Positions 1 through 10,384 of a stretch of 64,000 nucleotides of DNA are shown here, one piece after another. Every line of letters starts with the position of its first letter. Positions within the stretch are counted from its first letter, which is position 1. Source of the stretch: Lentisphaera profundi. Its GTDB lineage: Bacteria > Verrucomicrobiota > Lentisphaeria > Lentisphaerales > Lentisphaeraceae. The stretch covers positions 1,550,001-1,614,000 of the forward strand of contig NZ_CP117811.1 of assembly GCF_028728065.1 (NCBI RefSeq), in the 5' to 3' direction. The notes under the pieces were generated by a model that worked only from the letters and a program-made list of their open reading frames with translations, was not told the origin of the DNA and ran no database searches. The position numbers were made by a program, and so were the translations under genes.

Positions 1-1591
1 AGAAGGCTTCTTCACTCACTTTTGTATCGAGATCTTTAAAGAGCTTGTGAATGATGAGGTAAGATGCCCAGGCTTTGCCAGCCAAATAAATATTGTTGCG
101 CGATTGACCGAGTGAATGATCTAGTGAATCATAGGTGCTTATTTCTCCGCCACCCTTAGTCATAGAACTTTCAAAAGACATCAGTCCATTGCGTTTTTCG
201 GGGTCGGGATTGTCGCGGTTGAGTAAGCTGGTTAAACAATCTTGGAAGATGCCTCGGTGACGAGTAAAGAAGTCCGCATCTTTGTTTTGGCCAAGGTAGA
301 CCCCAGCAGTCAATACCCAATTACAGAGTTGCTCATAAGTCATGAATGAAAAGCACTTGCGATCCAGTCCAGAAGTCTCGTAACTGGAGAATGGTTCAGG
401 ACTGAATTGATTGGCAACCCCCATGTCGTGGGCAAAAGAGACGCCGCCAGGATAGAGCTTTTCGGGGTTCTCAGGTGAAAAGACTTCATCGTAGTAACGG
501 TAGTGAGAAACAAAGTTTTCTAGAATGTTTTTAACCGTCCAAGGATTAAATTTAAGCTCAAAGAAAAGCATATCGATGGTTAGGTCAAAGGTGTTCATCA
601 TCAGATATTCACCTTCATTGACCACCCATAGAGGCTTGTCTGATTCAATGAGAAATTCTGTAGAGCCATAGTAGCTTCTAGTTGCGTGGGCGATGAGGAA
701 TTTTTGTTCATCGTTCAGGTCTGTACGCGAGCTCAGTTCTTCGTCGCGCTTTGCGGCTAGCGCAAAGTAACGATCTTGTTCCGACATGGCATAGTTGATG
801 ACATGTTTAATATCGGCAAAGAGCTTGGTGTAGTAGTATTTACTCGTACGATTAAAAGTGGCTTTGTTTTCTAAATAATAAGCTACGCACAGAACTAATT
901 CTTTTTGTGCTCCAGCTGGGACTGTGATTTCTAGACCACAGGTTTGACCCAATAAGAAATGAGAACGACTATGATCGCGGTCCAAGGCTGTATCGTGGGT
1001 GAAGTCCATGAAGGATTTTGCTTCTTGATTTGTGGTCGCCACAGCTAGTTGATCACGGCTCACACCGCCTATGATTTGTCGATTATTGTCATTATCTAAA
1101 GCAGTCCATCTCGTGTCTGGACTAAGGGCAAAGAAGCCTTGCCAGTCTTCTTGACTTTGATTGTTGAAAGTCAGTCGCACTAGGGTGGCAGGGCAGCTTG
1201 CAAAACGCATTTCATCATCACTTGCTTTTGCGGGGTCAGGGATGCTATCAAAGGGAGAGATGACCTCCATTTGCACGCCCGGCGCCGAGAATTTATCGGT
1301 GGCCCAGAGGTATTCGCGTTGCATATTCTCTTTTGAAAAAATCACATCGGGAAGAGGCTCGGCATTTTCGTCACTCACATAGCGTTCTTTTTCACTTTCG
1401 AGTTTATCAAAGAAAGGGAAATAATGGTATTGGCCAGATGCAGTGCGGTAGCCTACTAGAGTGGCGCCCTCTGCAACGGATCCTTTTTCTGATACGGCAC
1501 CACTATTGGCGTGGTGCATACCTAGGGTAAAAGAGCTGTGAGCTCCCATGGGGGAGTGTTGAGCATGAAAGTCGGGATTTTCAGGTATCAT
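1..1591 (-). CDS. GH52 beta-xylosidase, C-terminus cut by window edge
   Basis: Glycoside hydrolase family 52 enzyme, a retaining beta-D-xylosidase family that releases xylose from xylo-oligosaccharides. About 530 residues are visible of a family that is usually near 700, so the C-terminus lies beyond the left edge. The segment [16 protein letters not shown] places a glutamate at residue 328, and STYDSLDHS places an aspartate at residue 488. Their spacing of 160 equals that of the published nucleophile and acid/base pair (Glu335 and Asp495) of the Geobacillus enzyme. There is no signal peptide, so a cytoplasmic site is inferred. The ATG at 1591 overlaps the end of the upstream GH95 gene by 11 bp, which suggests translational coupling as the distal gene of the xylan operon. 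The reading frame was translated by hand from the minus strand and is open throughout. Confidence 0.9.
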   Translation of the reverse strand, partial: MIPENPDFHAQHSPMGAHSSFTLGMHHANSGAVSEKGSVAEGATLVGYRTASGQYHYFPFFDKLESEKERYVSDENAEPLPDVIFSKENMQREYLWATDKFSAPGVQMEVISPFDSIPDPAKASDDEMRFASCPATLVRLTFNNQSQEDWQGFFALSPDTRWTALDNDNNRQIIGGVSRDQLAVATTNQEAKSFMDFTHDTALDRDHSRSHFLLGQTCGLEITVPAGAQKELVLCVAYYLENKATFNRTSKYYYTKLFADIKHVINYAMSEQDRYFALAAKRDEELSSRTDLNDEQKFLIAHATRSYYGSTEFLIESDKPLWVVNEGEYLMMNTFDLTIDMLFFELKFNPWTVKNILENFVSHYRYYDEVFSPENPEKLYPGGVSFAHDMGVANQFSPEPFSSYETSGLDRKCFSFMTYEQLCNWVLTAGVYLGQNKDADFFTRHRGIFQDCLTSLLNRDNPDPEKRNGLMSFESSMTKGGGEISTYDSLDHSLGQSRNNIYLAGKAWASYLIIHKLFKDLDTKVSEEAF

Positions 1592-3884
1592 AGTGATATG
1601 TTTCTTTGGCTTTTAGTTTGATGGTCTGTTTTTGGCCATTGAAAGTTACGATGACTTCTTGATCAAAGTCCGAAAGGAGTTGGAAGCTTGTTACTTTTTC
1701 ATCTTGCCACTCTATACAGACTTGGACTGACCCACGAGCCTTGAGGCCAGAGACTCGACCTGTGGCCCATTGCTTAGGTAGACAGGGCAGTAAATCGATG
1801 CGTCCTTGATGGGATTGTAGGAGCATTTCTGCTACCGCAGCAGTACCGCCAAAGTTGCCATCAATTTGGAAAGGTGGGTGATCGTCAAAGAGGTTGGGTA
1901 GGGTGGAATGACTTTGCAGGGCGTGGAAGTTTTCATAAGCCTTTTGCGCATTGCGCAAACGAGCAAAGAAATTGATGATCCAAGCGCGACTCCAGCCCGT
2001 ATGACCTCCACCATCGGCGAGTCGACGATCCAGGGTAACTTTTGCGGCCTGTGCAAATTCAGGTGTTTTTTCGATGTCGATTTCATTACCTGGGTGCAGA
2101 GCAAAGAGTTGTGAGATATGGCGATGACCTTGTTCAATTTCATCCCAGTCTTCACTCCATTCCATAATTTGGCCGTGCTTGCCGATTTCTAAAGGAGGAA
2201 GTTTGGCGAGGATGCTGTCGTAATCTTCATTCAAATCTTTACTTAGGATTTCAGAAGCTTCCTGGGTCGCGAGAATGATTTCGCGAATGATGCTGTTGTC
2301 CATGGTGGGGCCCGCACAAATGGTGCCGTATTCACCATTGGGAAGCAAGTAGGTATTTTCCGGTGAGACTGAAGGAGAAGTCACTAATTGGCCCTTGGGA
2401 TTCTCACAAAGGAAGTCCACAAAGAAGAGGGCTGCATCGTGGATGATGGAGTAAAACTGTGTTAAGAATTCACGATCTTGAGTGAATTTATAGTGCTCCC
2501 ACAAATGTAGCGCTAACCAGGCCCCGCCCATGGGCCAATAAGAGGCCGTTACATTGCGATCCGTTGGGTAGGTGTCGTAGGTATTATCAGTATTGTGATG
2601 ACAAACAAAACCACGACAATTATACATTTTTTTTGCGGTTTCCTGACCGTTGATATGGAGCTTTTGCAACATGTCGAAAAGGGGTTCATGGCATTCGCTT
2701 AAATTACAAACTTCAGCAGGCCAGTAATTCATCTGAATATTGATATTGATGGTGTATTTACTGCCCCAACTTGGAGAGAAACTATCGTTCCAAATGCCCT
2801 GTAAGTTTGCCGTCATGCTTCCCGGGCGTGAACAGGATATAAGCAGGTAGCGACCAAAGTTAAAATAGAGTTGATCCAGTACCACATCACTGGAATTATT
2901 TTGCGCTTTGCGCAAACGTTCATCGGTAGGGAGGTTTTGATTATCTTGATGAGCGATTTCAAGTTTTACACGACTATAGAGCTTTTGGTAATCTTCGGTG
3001 TGACGAAGAAGGGCTTCTTGCCAATCAAAGTTTTTCTCTAGGCTCTTTTTGAGTGAAGTCATGGGTGAATTCTGTCTCACTGAGGTGTGACCACAGATGG
3101 CGATGAGTACTTCGTCGGCATCTTTGATAATTAGGCTCTCGCCAATTTTTTTACAACTTCCACCTTGTACTTGAGTGCGTAGACCAGCGACAAAATCTAT
3201 ACCTTCAGAGGAACCTGTTCTGCCTTCGATAAATAAACTATTTTCTAGAGGACTACTCACTTTGTCGTAATGACGAGTGGAGTACATGCTGGCATCGCCG
3301 CGCTCAATACGCAGTTTAACATTGATGGATTGTTTTTCGGAAGCACTTAAACGCAAATATATGAGGTCATCGGGAAAGGAACTGATGAGTTCACGCTTAT
3401 ATTTAATTCCCGCTATCTCAAACTCAGTGGTGATGATGGACTTCTCTAGGTCGAGACTTTTGCGGTAATCGCTAAAAGCAGCTTGATAGATTTTTCCATA
3501 AGCTAAATCCATGGGATCAAAATTGTCGGGATCAACCTGCTTGTAAGCTTGCTTAGAATATTTTTGCGAGATCAGTAAATCAGCTAAGGGCTCATAATTG
3601 CGCATGATGGGGGGAAGGCCGGTGACCGCTTCTTGTGTGAGGGCTTCGGCCTCACTGAGTTTTCCATCAAAAATCAATTGACGGATTTTACTTAAATTAG
3701 CTAGAGCATCGGGGTTTGAGCGGTCGCGGGTACCACCATTATAGAGGGTGTCGTCATTGAGGGCGATGCGCTCTTCGTCGATATCGCCAAAGACCATGGC
3801 GCCTAAGCTCCCATTACCTGCAGGAAAGGCTCGGTTCCAATCAGCCCCGGCGGGCTGATGGTGGAAAATAGTTTGTGTTTGCAT
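1581..3884 (-). CDS. GH95 alpha-L-fucosidase / alpha-L-galactosidase
   Basis: Full-length (767 residues) family 95 glycosidase. The N-terminus shows the typical [18 protein letters not shown] and [10 protein letters not shown] segments. By family motif the catalytic apparatus is Asn380 and Asn382 (in [10 protein letters not shown]), Glu509 (in SPENTY) and Asp675 (in IDGNFGG), matching the Asn/Asn/Glu/Asp set known for bifidobacterial AfcA. GH95 enzymes act on alpha-1,2-L-fucose or on L-galactose. In this operon with a xylosidase and two acetylxylan esterases, trimming of L-galactose or fucose from decorated xylan or xyloglucan fragments is the likeliest role (inference). No signal peptide is visible, so it probably acts on imported oligosaccharides. 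It starts only 4 bp after the stop of the upstream permease and overlaps the GH52 start. Confidence 0.92.
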   Translation of the reverse strand: MQTQTIFHHQPAGADWNRAFPAGNGSLGAMVFGDIDEERIALNDDTLYNGGTRDRSNPDALANLSKIRQLIFDGKLSEAEALTQEAVTGLPPIMRNYEPLADLLISQKYSKQAYKQVDPDNFDPMDLAYGKIYQAAFSDYRKSLDLEKSIITTEFEIAGIKYKRELISSFPDDLIYLRLSASEKQSINVKLRIERGDASMYSTRHYDKVSSPLENSLFIEGRTGSSEGIDFVAGLRTQVQGGSCKKIGESLIIKDADEVLIAICGHTSVRQNSPMTSLKKSLEKNFDWQEALLRHTEDYQKLYSRVKLEIAHQDNQNLPTDERLRKAQNNSSDVVLDQLYFNFGRYLLISCSRPGSMTANLQGIWNDSFSPSWGSKYTININIQMNYWPAEVCNLSECHEPLFDMLQKLHINGQETAKKMYNCRGFVCHHNTDNTYDTYPTDRNVTASYWPMGGAWLALHLWEHYKFTQDREFLTQFYSIIHDAALFFVDFLCENPKGQLVTSPSVSPENTYLLPNGEYGTICAGPTMDNSIIREIILATQEASEILSKDLNEDYDSILAKLPPLEIGKHGQIMEWSEDWDEIEQGHRHISQLFALHPGNEIDIEKTPEFAQAAKVTLDRRLADGGGHTGWSRAWIINFFARLRNAQKAYENFHALQSHSTLPNLFDDHPPFQIDGNFGGTAAVAEMLLQSHQGRIDLLPCLPKQWATGRVSGLKARGSVQVCIEWQDEKVTSFQLLSDFDQEVIVTFNGQKQTIKLKAKETYHYDT

Positions 3885-3888
3885 GGAT

Positions 3889-6066
3889 CTACTTCATGGA
3901 AGGGACAACAATACCCTTCAAGATAATTTTTTGTGTTGACAGGAAGACGATCATCGTGGGGATAGAGATGACCACAAAACCAGCACTTACGATCCATGGT
4001 GATTCTTTCCACCATTGTGAAGCTTGATACATCCAAACGGCAAGGGTCCACATGTCACTATCCTGACAGATGATCAGTGCCCATTCCCAGCCATTATAAG
4101 CGCTGATAAAAGCTGATATACAGTTGATGGCTAGGATGGGTTTAACCATGGGCATGGCAACCATTTTAAATATTTGCAATTCGCTTGCACCATCAATCGT
4201 AGCGGCCTCGTACAGTTCAGAAGGTAGAGAGTCAAAAAAACCTTTGAGAATAAAAATAGCCATGCCATTGGCCGCACCAGGAAGAATCAGGGCCGTAAAG
4301 CTATTGAGTAAATTCAAATCTCGCATTAAAAGGTAGGCAGGGATAGCAGAAACCATCGCAGGGAAGGCCATAGTTGCAAGCATAAATAAAATAACTTTAC
4401 TTTGCCCAGGAAGATTGAAGCGGCTTAGGGAATAGGCACAGATTGGATTGATAGTTAAAGTGGCTATAATGGTGAGTAGAATCAAGACGAATGTTACACC
4501 TAAAGCTTTACCATTGAAGATTAAAAAGTCGAGGATTAGGCGATAGTTTTTGAAGACCGGAGTTGTGGTCATTGCCCCTTCGTTCTTTAAAAAAGTCGAT
4601 GTGTAGGCAACTGCTAAGGGAGGAAAGGCCTCTTCGATAAATCGAAGATCCCAAGCATAGGCCTGATTAATATCCTCTAAGCTACCATATTTATCCATAA
4701 GAAACTTTTGGTAAGAGATTTCGGAAGAAGTTTTTTGGTGGTATTTTAAGTCCAAAGACTTCATGAAATTCATCCAAATATCACGTGTGTTTTGCTCTTC
4801 TTTAGTGAAGCCCGCAGGAGCGGAACCCGTAACTTTGAACTCTTCCCAGCTAGTATGATTAGTTCCGAGAAGTTCATTGGCAATGCGGATAACCTTAATT
4901 TCACTTTTCAAAAATTGAGTATAAAGCTTTTGAGTTTCTCTAGTGACTTTGAAAGAGCTCAAACGCAAAGGATATTTTGTTTGAATAAAGTAGACCCAAA
5001 GCTTCTGTATCTTGGGAGCAAAATTTTGAGGAATAGGGAAGGGCGTCGTATTGAGCTGAGTATAGTTAGTTCCCGCTATATCATTGTATTCCGTGATGGT
5101 GATTTTTTTTGAAAGGGGTAATTCGGCAATTTCCTGTGCCATTTCGTTGTCATTCAAGAAGCGGTACCATTCTGCACGTAACGCAAAGGGGATAACCATA
5201 GAGGCGGGGGCCTCTTTGGCTTTGAATTTTTGCCAAGCTTCAAAAGTTTTTTTGTCAGCATTCTCGCTGACTGGAAATTGGAAATCTAAGCCTTCTTGTG
5301 AGCAAAAATCTTCCCATTTATCTTCAATACCAGGTACAAACATCTGTTTGCGATAAGCATCTTTTATTTTAAGGTAATCAACATATTTAGGTTCCATTGC
5401 AGGTGGGTACCAAGATGGAAATTCCATGGGGTATTTACTCTCTGAAATGAACTTAATAGAGTAGTAAGTGGAATAAGGGGTTTGCCAAGTATCCGACAGA
5501 AGCTTAAGAGAAGCGGCACGCAACTCTTTATCGGATAGGTTCTTGTCCTGAGGATTTTGTTCCAAATACTTTTCAGTGTAGTAGTGACGGAGGAAGTCTA
5601 AGGCTTCGATTTGTTCGACTCTCACTTGGGTGTCTATCATGGGGTATGAATCCATGAATTGAGAGTAGTCCTGAGCCATCCGTTCATGAACATCGCTATT
5701 CGAATGAAATCTGTTTAAATGCTTGAGTGCAAACTGATCTGAGATTTCTGGATCTTCACCTATCTTCATCCAGGAAGACCAATTATCTGGAGCGTCAGGG
5801 TAATAGGCTCGGAACTGACGGTCCCATCCTCGGTAGTTATTAAAGTACTTAGTTAGTTCCTTAACATAACGATCTTCTTGTGAGTAGAGGAAGCGTGGTA
5901 CAGGGCTAAAACGGTGATAATCAAAATCATTGGAGGCACTCCCTCCAATGGTAATCAGGAAAGGGACTACCATGCTGATGCCCATGCATGAGAGTAAAAG
6001 GTAGAGGCTGATTACATAAAAACGATTTTTCCAATGCTTACGGCCTACGGTTGGTAAATGTGACAT
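3889..6066 (-). CDS. MalG-type sugar ABC permease with giant extracytoplasmic insert
   Basis: Inner-membrane permease of the CUT1 carbohydrate ABC family. The MalG-like core lies at the C-terminus (about residues 515-725), with a first helix after [16 protein letters not shown] and the cytoplasmic EAA loop [12 protein letters not shown] at about residue 619, which docks the ATPase. The N-terminal helix (about residues 15-40) is separated from this core by roughly 450 extracytoplasmic residues, whereas usual family members of about 280 residues have a short loop. The insert contains degenerate internal repeats (for example [16 protein letters not shown] and [13 protein letters not shown]). A strong Shine-Dalgarno, AGGAGG, lies just before the ATG. 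The gene follows the MalF-like partner by 11 bp. No ATPase gene is in the window, so a shared MsmK-like ATPase encoded elsewhere is inferred. Confidence 0.9.
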   Translation of the reverse strand: MSHLPTVGRKHWKNRFYVISLYLLLSCMGISMVVPFLITIGGSASNDFDYHRFSPVPRFLYSQEDRYVKELTKYFNNYRGWDRQFRAYYPDAPDNWSSWMKIGEDPEISDQFALKHLNRFHSNSDVHERMAQDYSQFMDSYPMIDTQVRVEQIEALDFLRHYYTEKYLEQNPQDKNLSDKELRAASLKLLSDTWQTPYSTYYSIKFISESKYPMEFPSWYPPAMEPKYVDYLKIKDAYRKQMFVPGIEDKWEDFCSQEGLDFQFPVSENADKKTFEAWQKFKAKEAPASMVIPFALRAEWYRFLNDNEMAQEIAELPLSKKITITEYNDIAGTNYTQLNTTPFPIPQNFAPKIQKLWVYFIQTKYPLRLSSFKVTRETQKLYTQFLKSEIKVIRIANELLGTNHTSWEEFKVTGSAPAGFTKEEQNTRDIWMNFMKSLDLKYHQKTSSEISYQKFLMDKYGSLEDINQAYAWDLRFIEEAFPPLAVAYTSTFLKNEGAMTTTPVFKNYRLILDFLIFNGKALGVTFVLILLTIIATLTINPICAYSLSRFNLPGQSKVILFMLATMAFPAMVSAIPAYLLMRDLNLLNSFTALILPGAANGMAIFILKGFFDSLPSELYEAATIDGASELQIFKMVAMPMVKPILAINCISAFISAYNGWEWALIICQDSDMWTLAVWMYQASQWWKESPWIVSAGFVVISIPTMIVFLSTQKIILKGIVVPSMK

Positions 6067-6077
6067 ATATGTTCCTC

Positions 6078-6947
6078 CTATTTGGCTTTTTTGTATTCTA
6101 TTTTACCGAGGAATTTGATCTGGAAGTATGTGAATCCGATCAAGAGAGAACCTAGCACCCAAGCCATGGCGGTAGCCATACTAAAGCGCAGATTATTGTA
6201 AGCTTCTATCCATATTTTTAATCCCACAACGGTTGTGGACTCGCCTGGTCCACCAAAAGTCATCAGGAAGATATTACCCATGTTTTGGAAGGTGCCGATG
6301 AAGGCACCGACAAAGTTGATGATGATGAGGGGTAAGATGCTTGGCAGAGTGATTTTTTTAAACTTCTCAAATATTGTGGCTCCATCAATCTCAGCAGCTT
6401 CATACATATCACGAGGGATAGATCCCAAGGCGGCGAGATAAATGAGTGAAGCCATGCCCATGGAAGCCCAAACAGTTGGAACTACTACACAGACCATGGC
6501 TAATTGCGGATCTTGTAGCCATTGCTGGTGGTCGATGTTGACGAATGGTAGGTGATTCATAAGCGTAATGATTTGGTTAAAGAAACCCTGAGGAGTAGGC
6601 TCGTACATAAGTTTCCACAGAAGGGCAATGACTAAGCCTGATGACATTTGAGGTAAGAAAAACATGGTGCGGAAAAATATTTTGCATTTGGGAATGTCGG
6701 TCAACATTACCGCTAAGAGGATGGGAGCGACAAAGGCCAAGGCCATATTAAGTCCCACAAAATAAAAGGTTCGACCAATTGAGTCCCAGAAACTCTTATC
6801 GAGGAAGAGAGCAATAAAATTGTCGAGCCCCACAAAAGGGGATTCCCCTGTGATTTTATAGTCCTGAAAGGCCATAATCATACCTTTGAAGAGGGGTAGT
6901 AGGACCAAAGAGCAATGAGGATGAGTGCGGGTGCGACCATACCCCAA
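6078..6947 (-). CDS. MalF-type sugar ABC permease portion, split from the upstream binding protein by a -1 frame change
   Basis: CUT1 permease of the MalF type. The EAA loop MYEAAEIDGATIFEKF is present, followed by further membrane helices. The ORF's first 18 residues (GYGRTRTHPHCS and on) are out-of-frame sequence and not permease-like. Homology-like sequence begins at PLFKGMIMAFQDYK. The missing first helix (YLAWGMVAPALILIALWSYYP) is found instead in the other frame at the very end of the upstream binding-protein ORF. A single -1 shift at the CCCC run (6893-6896 on the plus strand as gggg) joins them into YYPLFKGMIMAFQDYK. The coding unit is therefore either a fusion of about 877 residues or a gene recently broken by loss of one C. 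There is no good ribosome-binding site for an independent start. Confidence 0.8.
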   Translation of the reverse strand: MGYGRTRTHPHCSLVLLPLFKGMIMAFQDYKITGESPFVGLDNFIALFLDKSFWDSIGRTFYFVGLNMALAFVAPILLAVMLTDIPKCKIFFRTMFFLPQMSSGLVIALLWKLMYEPTPQGFFNQIITLMNHLPFVNIDHQQWLQDPQLAMVCVVVPTVWASMGMASLIYLAALGSIPRDMYEAAEIDGATIFEKFKKITLPSILPLIIINFVGAFIGTFQNMGNIFLMTFGGPGESTTVVGLKIWIEAYNNLRFSMATAMAWVLGSLLIGFTYFQIKFLGKIEYKKAK

Positions 6948-8710
6948 GCGAGGTATTTGTTATACACGTTACGAGAACCTGCTTTTTTAGCTAAATTCGA
7001 ATTATCTTTTTTCAGGCTATTTCTAACAATTTTGATCATTAAACAGATCATAATAATGACAATAATAGCAAAAACGATTCTCGCATTAGGGCGGTATTTG
7101 TTAAGCTCATCATCTGTCATAGCAAACATCATACCGCCATTGGCCTTTTTATTCACATGTTTTAAGGCTGTTTGATAATCGAAATTTTCACCTGTTTGTG
7201 CAATAATTAAACTTAGGACCTCGCGATTAAGCGCACCATCCACTGTTGACCAAAAACCCATGTAAGGCTCTGTCGCAGCAGCAATTTTTCCACTATCCAT
7301 TTTTGTGAAGTTATTTTTAATCGCTTGGGGAATCTCCGCCAAATACTCATCATAACCGAGACGTTTTAGGTCGCTGGGCTTAGCGAAACGTGCCATGCCG
7401 GAAAGGACTTTTTGTTTGACGGCATTATCGCGCACTTCTTTATCGGAAAGAGCCGTGGCCACTTCCCAAATTTTGTCTCTCTCAGCTTTAGATCTTCTGC
7501 TTACGCCCTCGTACATGACGATGTAGTGGTTTTGGATCTGTATAGCCTGAGTTGCATTGGGGCCTGGACCTTTGGGGAAAGGAAACCAAGAAAGGAGATC
7601 TGGACTTATATTAACTTTTTGTCCCATGCTGTTGAGGTCATCGGCGAACCAAGTGACCATAGCGGTACGACCATTGGCTAAATAATCGAAGGCGCTCTCA
7701 CCACGTTGACCTGTTTGGCCAATGGCCGTGCCTGTATAAAGCTCGGTTTGAGTAAATGAAATCTCTTTGCCGTCAACTTCAACAGACCCTTTGGTAAGGT
7801 CCTCCTTTGTCAAGTAAATACCTTTACCTGTATCAGGGTGCTTAATCCATTTTTGCCATATGAGGTCGTGATAGAGTTTTGCGGCTTGCGCAGCTTCTGG
7901 AGAGTCAAAGTTTGCCTGCCATTCAGAAGGTGCTGAACTCAAATCTTCACCACTGGGGCTTTTGAAACTTATTGCATCAGCTGGGAAAGCAATTTTTTCG
8001 CCACTTGTAGGGCTAGTTTTGTACTGTACAATTGGTGAACCACCAGCACTTTGGATCCATGGGAGGAAGGTGAAACCATAGGGTTGTAAACCAATGCCAC
8101 GTTGAGTGATCAAGCCCGTTTTATCTTTTTGAGTTAGGGCATCGCACCATTGGCGGAATTCGTCCCAGGTTTCAGGTGGATTATTGGGGTTTAAACCAGC
8201 AGCTTTAACTAGGTCAGTTCTGAAGATGACCCCCATGGTACTTTTTGTAGCTTGGGGAATACCGTAGATCTTGCCATCATGCATAGCAACTTTACGCCAG
8301 AGTGTGGGGACATCTTTCCAACCATCCCATTTAGCTTCGTGATCATCAATCATTCCGTTGCCATCTTCATCTTCCCCAATCCATTCATTGAGTGGGTAAA
8401 GAAAGCCATTGCGTACTTCGGAACCGATGACGTGGAACCAAGCTTCGCCAACATCGGGTGCAGTGTCACCGGCAATGGACATCATCAAACTAGCTTTGGC
8501 TCCACCACCAGGTAACTCAATTCCACCCCATTGCTGGATACTGATGGTCTTGTCTTTTCGCATTAAATCGATCAAACGTTTAGTCGTGGGGAGTTCTGGT
8601 TCGTTGGGTCGGTAAAAAACACTTACGGATACATCGAAAGGCTCAACTTGCGTCGATTGAGCACAAAGTGAACTTATGAGTAATAATGAAATTGTAATAA
8701 AATAACGCAT
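6878..8710 (-). CDS. Sugar solute-binding protein with C-terminal membrane anchor, fused N-terminal to MalF permease
   Basis: Extracellular solute-binding protein family 1 (sugar-binding, UgpB/MalE-like). A signal peptide (MRYFITISLLLISSLCA) is followed by binding-protein sequence with GGGAKASLMMSIAGDTAPDV and IPQATKSTMGVIFRTDL. An EF-hand-like DEDGNGMIDDHE stretch near residue 115 may bind calcium. The binding domain ends near residue 550. It is followed by a membrane helix (IVFAIIVIIMICLMI) and then by the first helix of a MalF permease before a TGA. This arrangement tethers the binding protein to the permease covalently. Shine-Dalgarno AGGAG lies 9 nt before the ATG, right behind the esterase stop codon. 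Whether the TGA at 6878 is passed by frameshifting is unknown. Confidence 0.85.
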   Translation of the reverse strand: MRYFITISLLLISSLCAQSTQVEPFDVSVSVFYRPNEPELPTTKRLIDLMRKDKTISIQQWGGIELPGGGAKASLMMSIAGDTAPDVGEAWFHVIGSEVRNGFLYPLNEWIGEDEDGNGMIDDHEAKWDGWKDVPTLWRKVAMHDGKIYGIPQATKSTMGVIFRTDLVKAAGLNPNNPPETWDEFRQWCDALTQKDKTGLITQRGIGLQPYGFTFLPWIQSAGGSPIVQYKTSPTSGEKIAFPADAISFKSPSGEDLSSAPSEWQANFDSPEAAQAAKLYHDLIWQKWIKHPDTGKGIYLTKEDLTKGSVEVDGKEISFTQTELYTGTAIGQTGQRGESAFDYLANGRTAMVTWFADDLNSMGQKVNISPDLLSWFPFPKGPGPNATQAIQIQNHYIVMYEGVSRRSKAERDKIWEVATALSDKEVRDNAVKQKVLSGMARFAKPSDLKRLGYDEYLAEIPQAIKNNFTKMDSGKIAAATEPYMGFWSTVDGALNREVLSLIIAQTGENFDYQTALKHVNKKANGGMMFAMTDDELNKYRPNARIVFAIIVIIMICLMIKIVRNSLKKDNSNLAKKAGSRNVYNKYLAWGMVAPALILIALWSYYPSSKV

Positions 8711-8711
8711 C

Positions 8712-10034
8712 TTATTTTTCTCCTAGGGTTTCTTTTAACCAAATCCAAGCGCGGCGATCAAATTCCGCACACCAATCGTGAGCTAGATTGGGGAGTGTAA
8801 TGATTTGTTTTTGGCAATTCAGGTTTTTATAAACGGCATAGACATGACTGGCCCATGAAACAGGATCAGTTATACCCATATTCATGAGCACTGGACATTC
8901 TATGTCAGCTGAAAAGTTCATCACGTCATAATAGGCAAGGCAAAGGTTTTCTTCACTTTTGTCGTAGTCAAATGTTTCACTATCCATGCCATGATTTTTT
9001 GCTTCATTGCTTTTCCACGCGTGAGTGAAATAAGGGTGATTGCCATTGTGGGTGATACAGGGAATGGTAGCGGCAACACGTTTATCTATACTGGCAGCGA
9101 CAGTGCTGAGTCGTCCACCTTGGGAACCGCCAACTACCACAATTTTACTACTGTCTACATCTGGGCGTTGATCCAGGTAATTTAAAGCCTGTAATACGCG
9201 TTGGTGAACCTTGTAGTAATAGAAATTTTTAGGGGCTGAAAAGTCTTCGTTTTTTCCGTAGCCATCGATTTGTGGGTAGTTATCAGTACAGCAGTCTTGA
9301 CCGTGAATTTGTATATCTAAACTTAAATAGCCATGGCGAGCATGTTCAAGGGGGCGAGGACGAGCAGCGATGCCAGCACCAGGCAGGATGAGCATAGCAG
9401 GGAAGGGGCCTTCGCCCTGTGGTTTGGCTAACCAGCCATAGACGCGTCCATTATCGGGCCCTGCAAAGCTTACTTTTTGAGAGTCAACTGTAGGGTGAGT
9501 AATGCCGTCAGGGTCGTAAGATTCAGGAAGTGCTGAGTGAGCGAGGTTGTATGTGTTGATGGCTTGTTCATCAAAGGTCTCGAGCTGAGATTCATAGCGC
9601 GCATCCAGATTAACTTGATCGATTTCTTCTTTGGCTTTTTGCCAAAACTCTTGAAAGTCCGCTGGTTTTGAATCGTAGAGAAACATCTCATCAGCTTTGT
9701 AAGCAAAAGTGGTTGAGCTTGTTTCAAATTTACCGTTACCTAAATCAACACTAATTTTTAAATCGTAAAAACCTGGAAAAAGCTCGCTGGTGTCAATTCT
9801 TGTGGAGTAGCGATTACTCAAATTGGCATCAGCCTTTCCTTCTTTAAAAGGAGTAGAGAAGCCATTTCTATGTAAAGTCCAAGTAGAACTTACTGATTTA
9901 AGGTTGGATTGCCAAAGGAGGTCAAAATCATTATCAAAATGAAAATCACTGCTATGTGGACTAAAAAATGAGATGACTGGATTCACCGGCGGAGAACATT
10001 TTGTTCCGTGGGGTGATGCTAGGTTCAGGTTCAA
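8712..10034 (-). CDS. CE7 acetylxylan esterase / cephalosporin-C deacetylase family (AXE1)
   Basis: Alpha/beta-hydrolase of carbohydrate esterase family 7, which removes acetyl groups from xylo-oligosaccharides. The nucleophile elbow GGSQGG places Ser304. Asp390 (in GITDPVSWASH) and His419 (in LAHDW) complete a triad. The N-terminal 110-120 residues form an additional beta-rich domain before the esterase fold. There is no signal peptide, which agrees with a cytoplasmic enzyme acting after import. It is the first gene of the minus-strand xylan operon and is followed after 1 bp by the binding-protein start. Two candidate direct-repeat operators (10064-10079 and 10172-10187) lie upstream of its ATG. 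Confidence 0.9.
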   Translation of the reverse strand: MNLNLASPHGTKCSPPVNPVISFFSPHSSDFHFDNDFDLLWQSNLKSVSSTWTLHRNGFSTPFKEGKADANLSNRYSTRIDTSELFPGFYDLKISVDLGNGKFETSSTTFAYKADEMFLYDSKPADFQEFWQKAKEEIDQVNLDARYESQLETFDEQAINTYNLAHSALPESYDPDGITHPTVDSQKVSFAGPDNGRVYGWLAKPQGEGPFPAMLILPGAGIAARPRPLEHARHGYLSLDIQIHGQDCCTDNYPQIDGYGKNEDFSAPKNFYYYKVHQRVLQALNYLDQRPDVDSSKIVVVGGSQGGRLSTVAASIDKRVAATIPCITHNGNHPYFTHAWKSNEAKNHGMDSETFDYDKSEENLCLAYYDVMNFSADIECPVLMNMGITDPVSWASHVYAVYKNLNCQKQIITLPNLAHDWCAEFDRRAWIWLKETLGEK

Positions 10035-10063
10035 GGCGTATTCCTTATTAGTAATATAACTTA

Positions 10064-10079
10064 TAACCTATAGTAACCT
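10064..10079 (+). promoter_or_regulatory. Candidate operator 1, TAACCT direct repeat
   Basis: TAACCT at 10064 and again at 10074, exactly one helical turn apart, 30-45 bp upstream of the CE7 esterase ATG. The same spacing recurs at three more sites beside the locus regulator, so a binding site for that regulator is inferred. Confidence 0.5.
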
Positions 10080-10171
10080 TTATAAGTAGCTATATCAAAT
10101 TCATTTCGCAGAAAAATAGCATAAAAAGTCAAACATAAAGAAACTTTAATTTTTGTTAATCGTCTATATAT

Positions 10172-10187
10172 TAACCTAATATAACTG
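10172..10187 (+). promoter_or_regulatory. Candidate operator 2, TAACCT/TAACTG direct repeat
   Basis: TAACCT at 10172 followed by TAACTG at 10182, the same 10-bp period as operator 1, about 140 bp upstream of the CE7 gene. Confidence 0.45.
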
Positions 10188-10384
10188 AAGTATCATAAGT
10201 GGAGGGTTGAGCTAGATTTACAGCAATCGGTCGTAGTTAAAGGCTTATTGCTATGCTTAGTAAGATCTTCTGTTTTCAAGACTTCTGGATATAAAACACT
10301 GAGCTTAGCAATAGCCTCACGGCGATCGGAGGTGAAATTCTATTTAACTTCCAGGACTAGCAATTGATAAACTTTCGTAGATGT

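Larger units (their letters stand above)
10035..10384. other. Intergenic region with two candidate operators and a possible gene remnant
   Basis: About 350 bp separate the CE7 gene from the SGNH esterase, both on the minus strand. It contains two of the four 10-bp-spaced TAAC hexamer pairs. On the minus strand between about 10203 and 10346 an open stretch reads NFTSDRREAIAKLSVLYPEV and continues to a TGA with no start codon, bounded upstream by a TAG. It looks like the C-terminal remnant of a protein that I do not recognise. Confidence 0.5.

Noticed and set aside
1161-1530. Small plus-strand frames opposite the GH52 gene
   Set aside because: They are antisense shadows of a clear GH52 coding sequence with conserved catalytic residues.
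6893-6896. Calling the CCCC site a proven programmed frameshift
   Set aside because: There is no classic X-XXY-YYZ heptamer and no clear downstream pseudoknot was identified by eye; a lost C explains it equally well.
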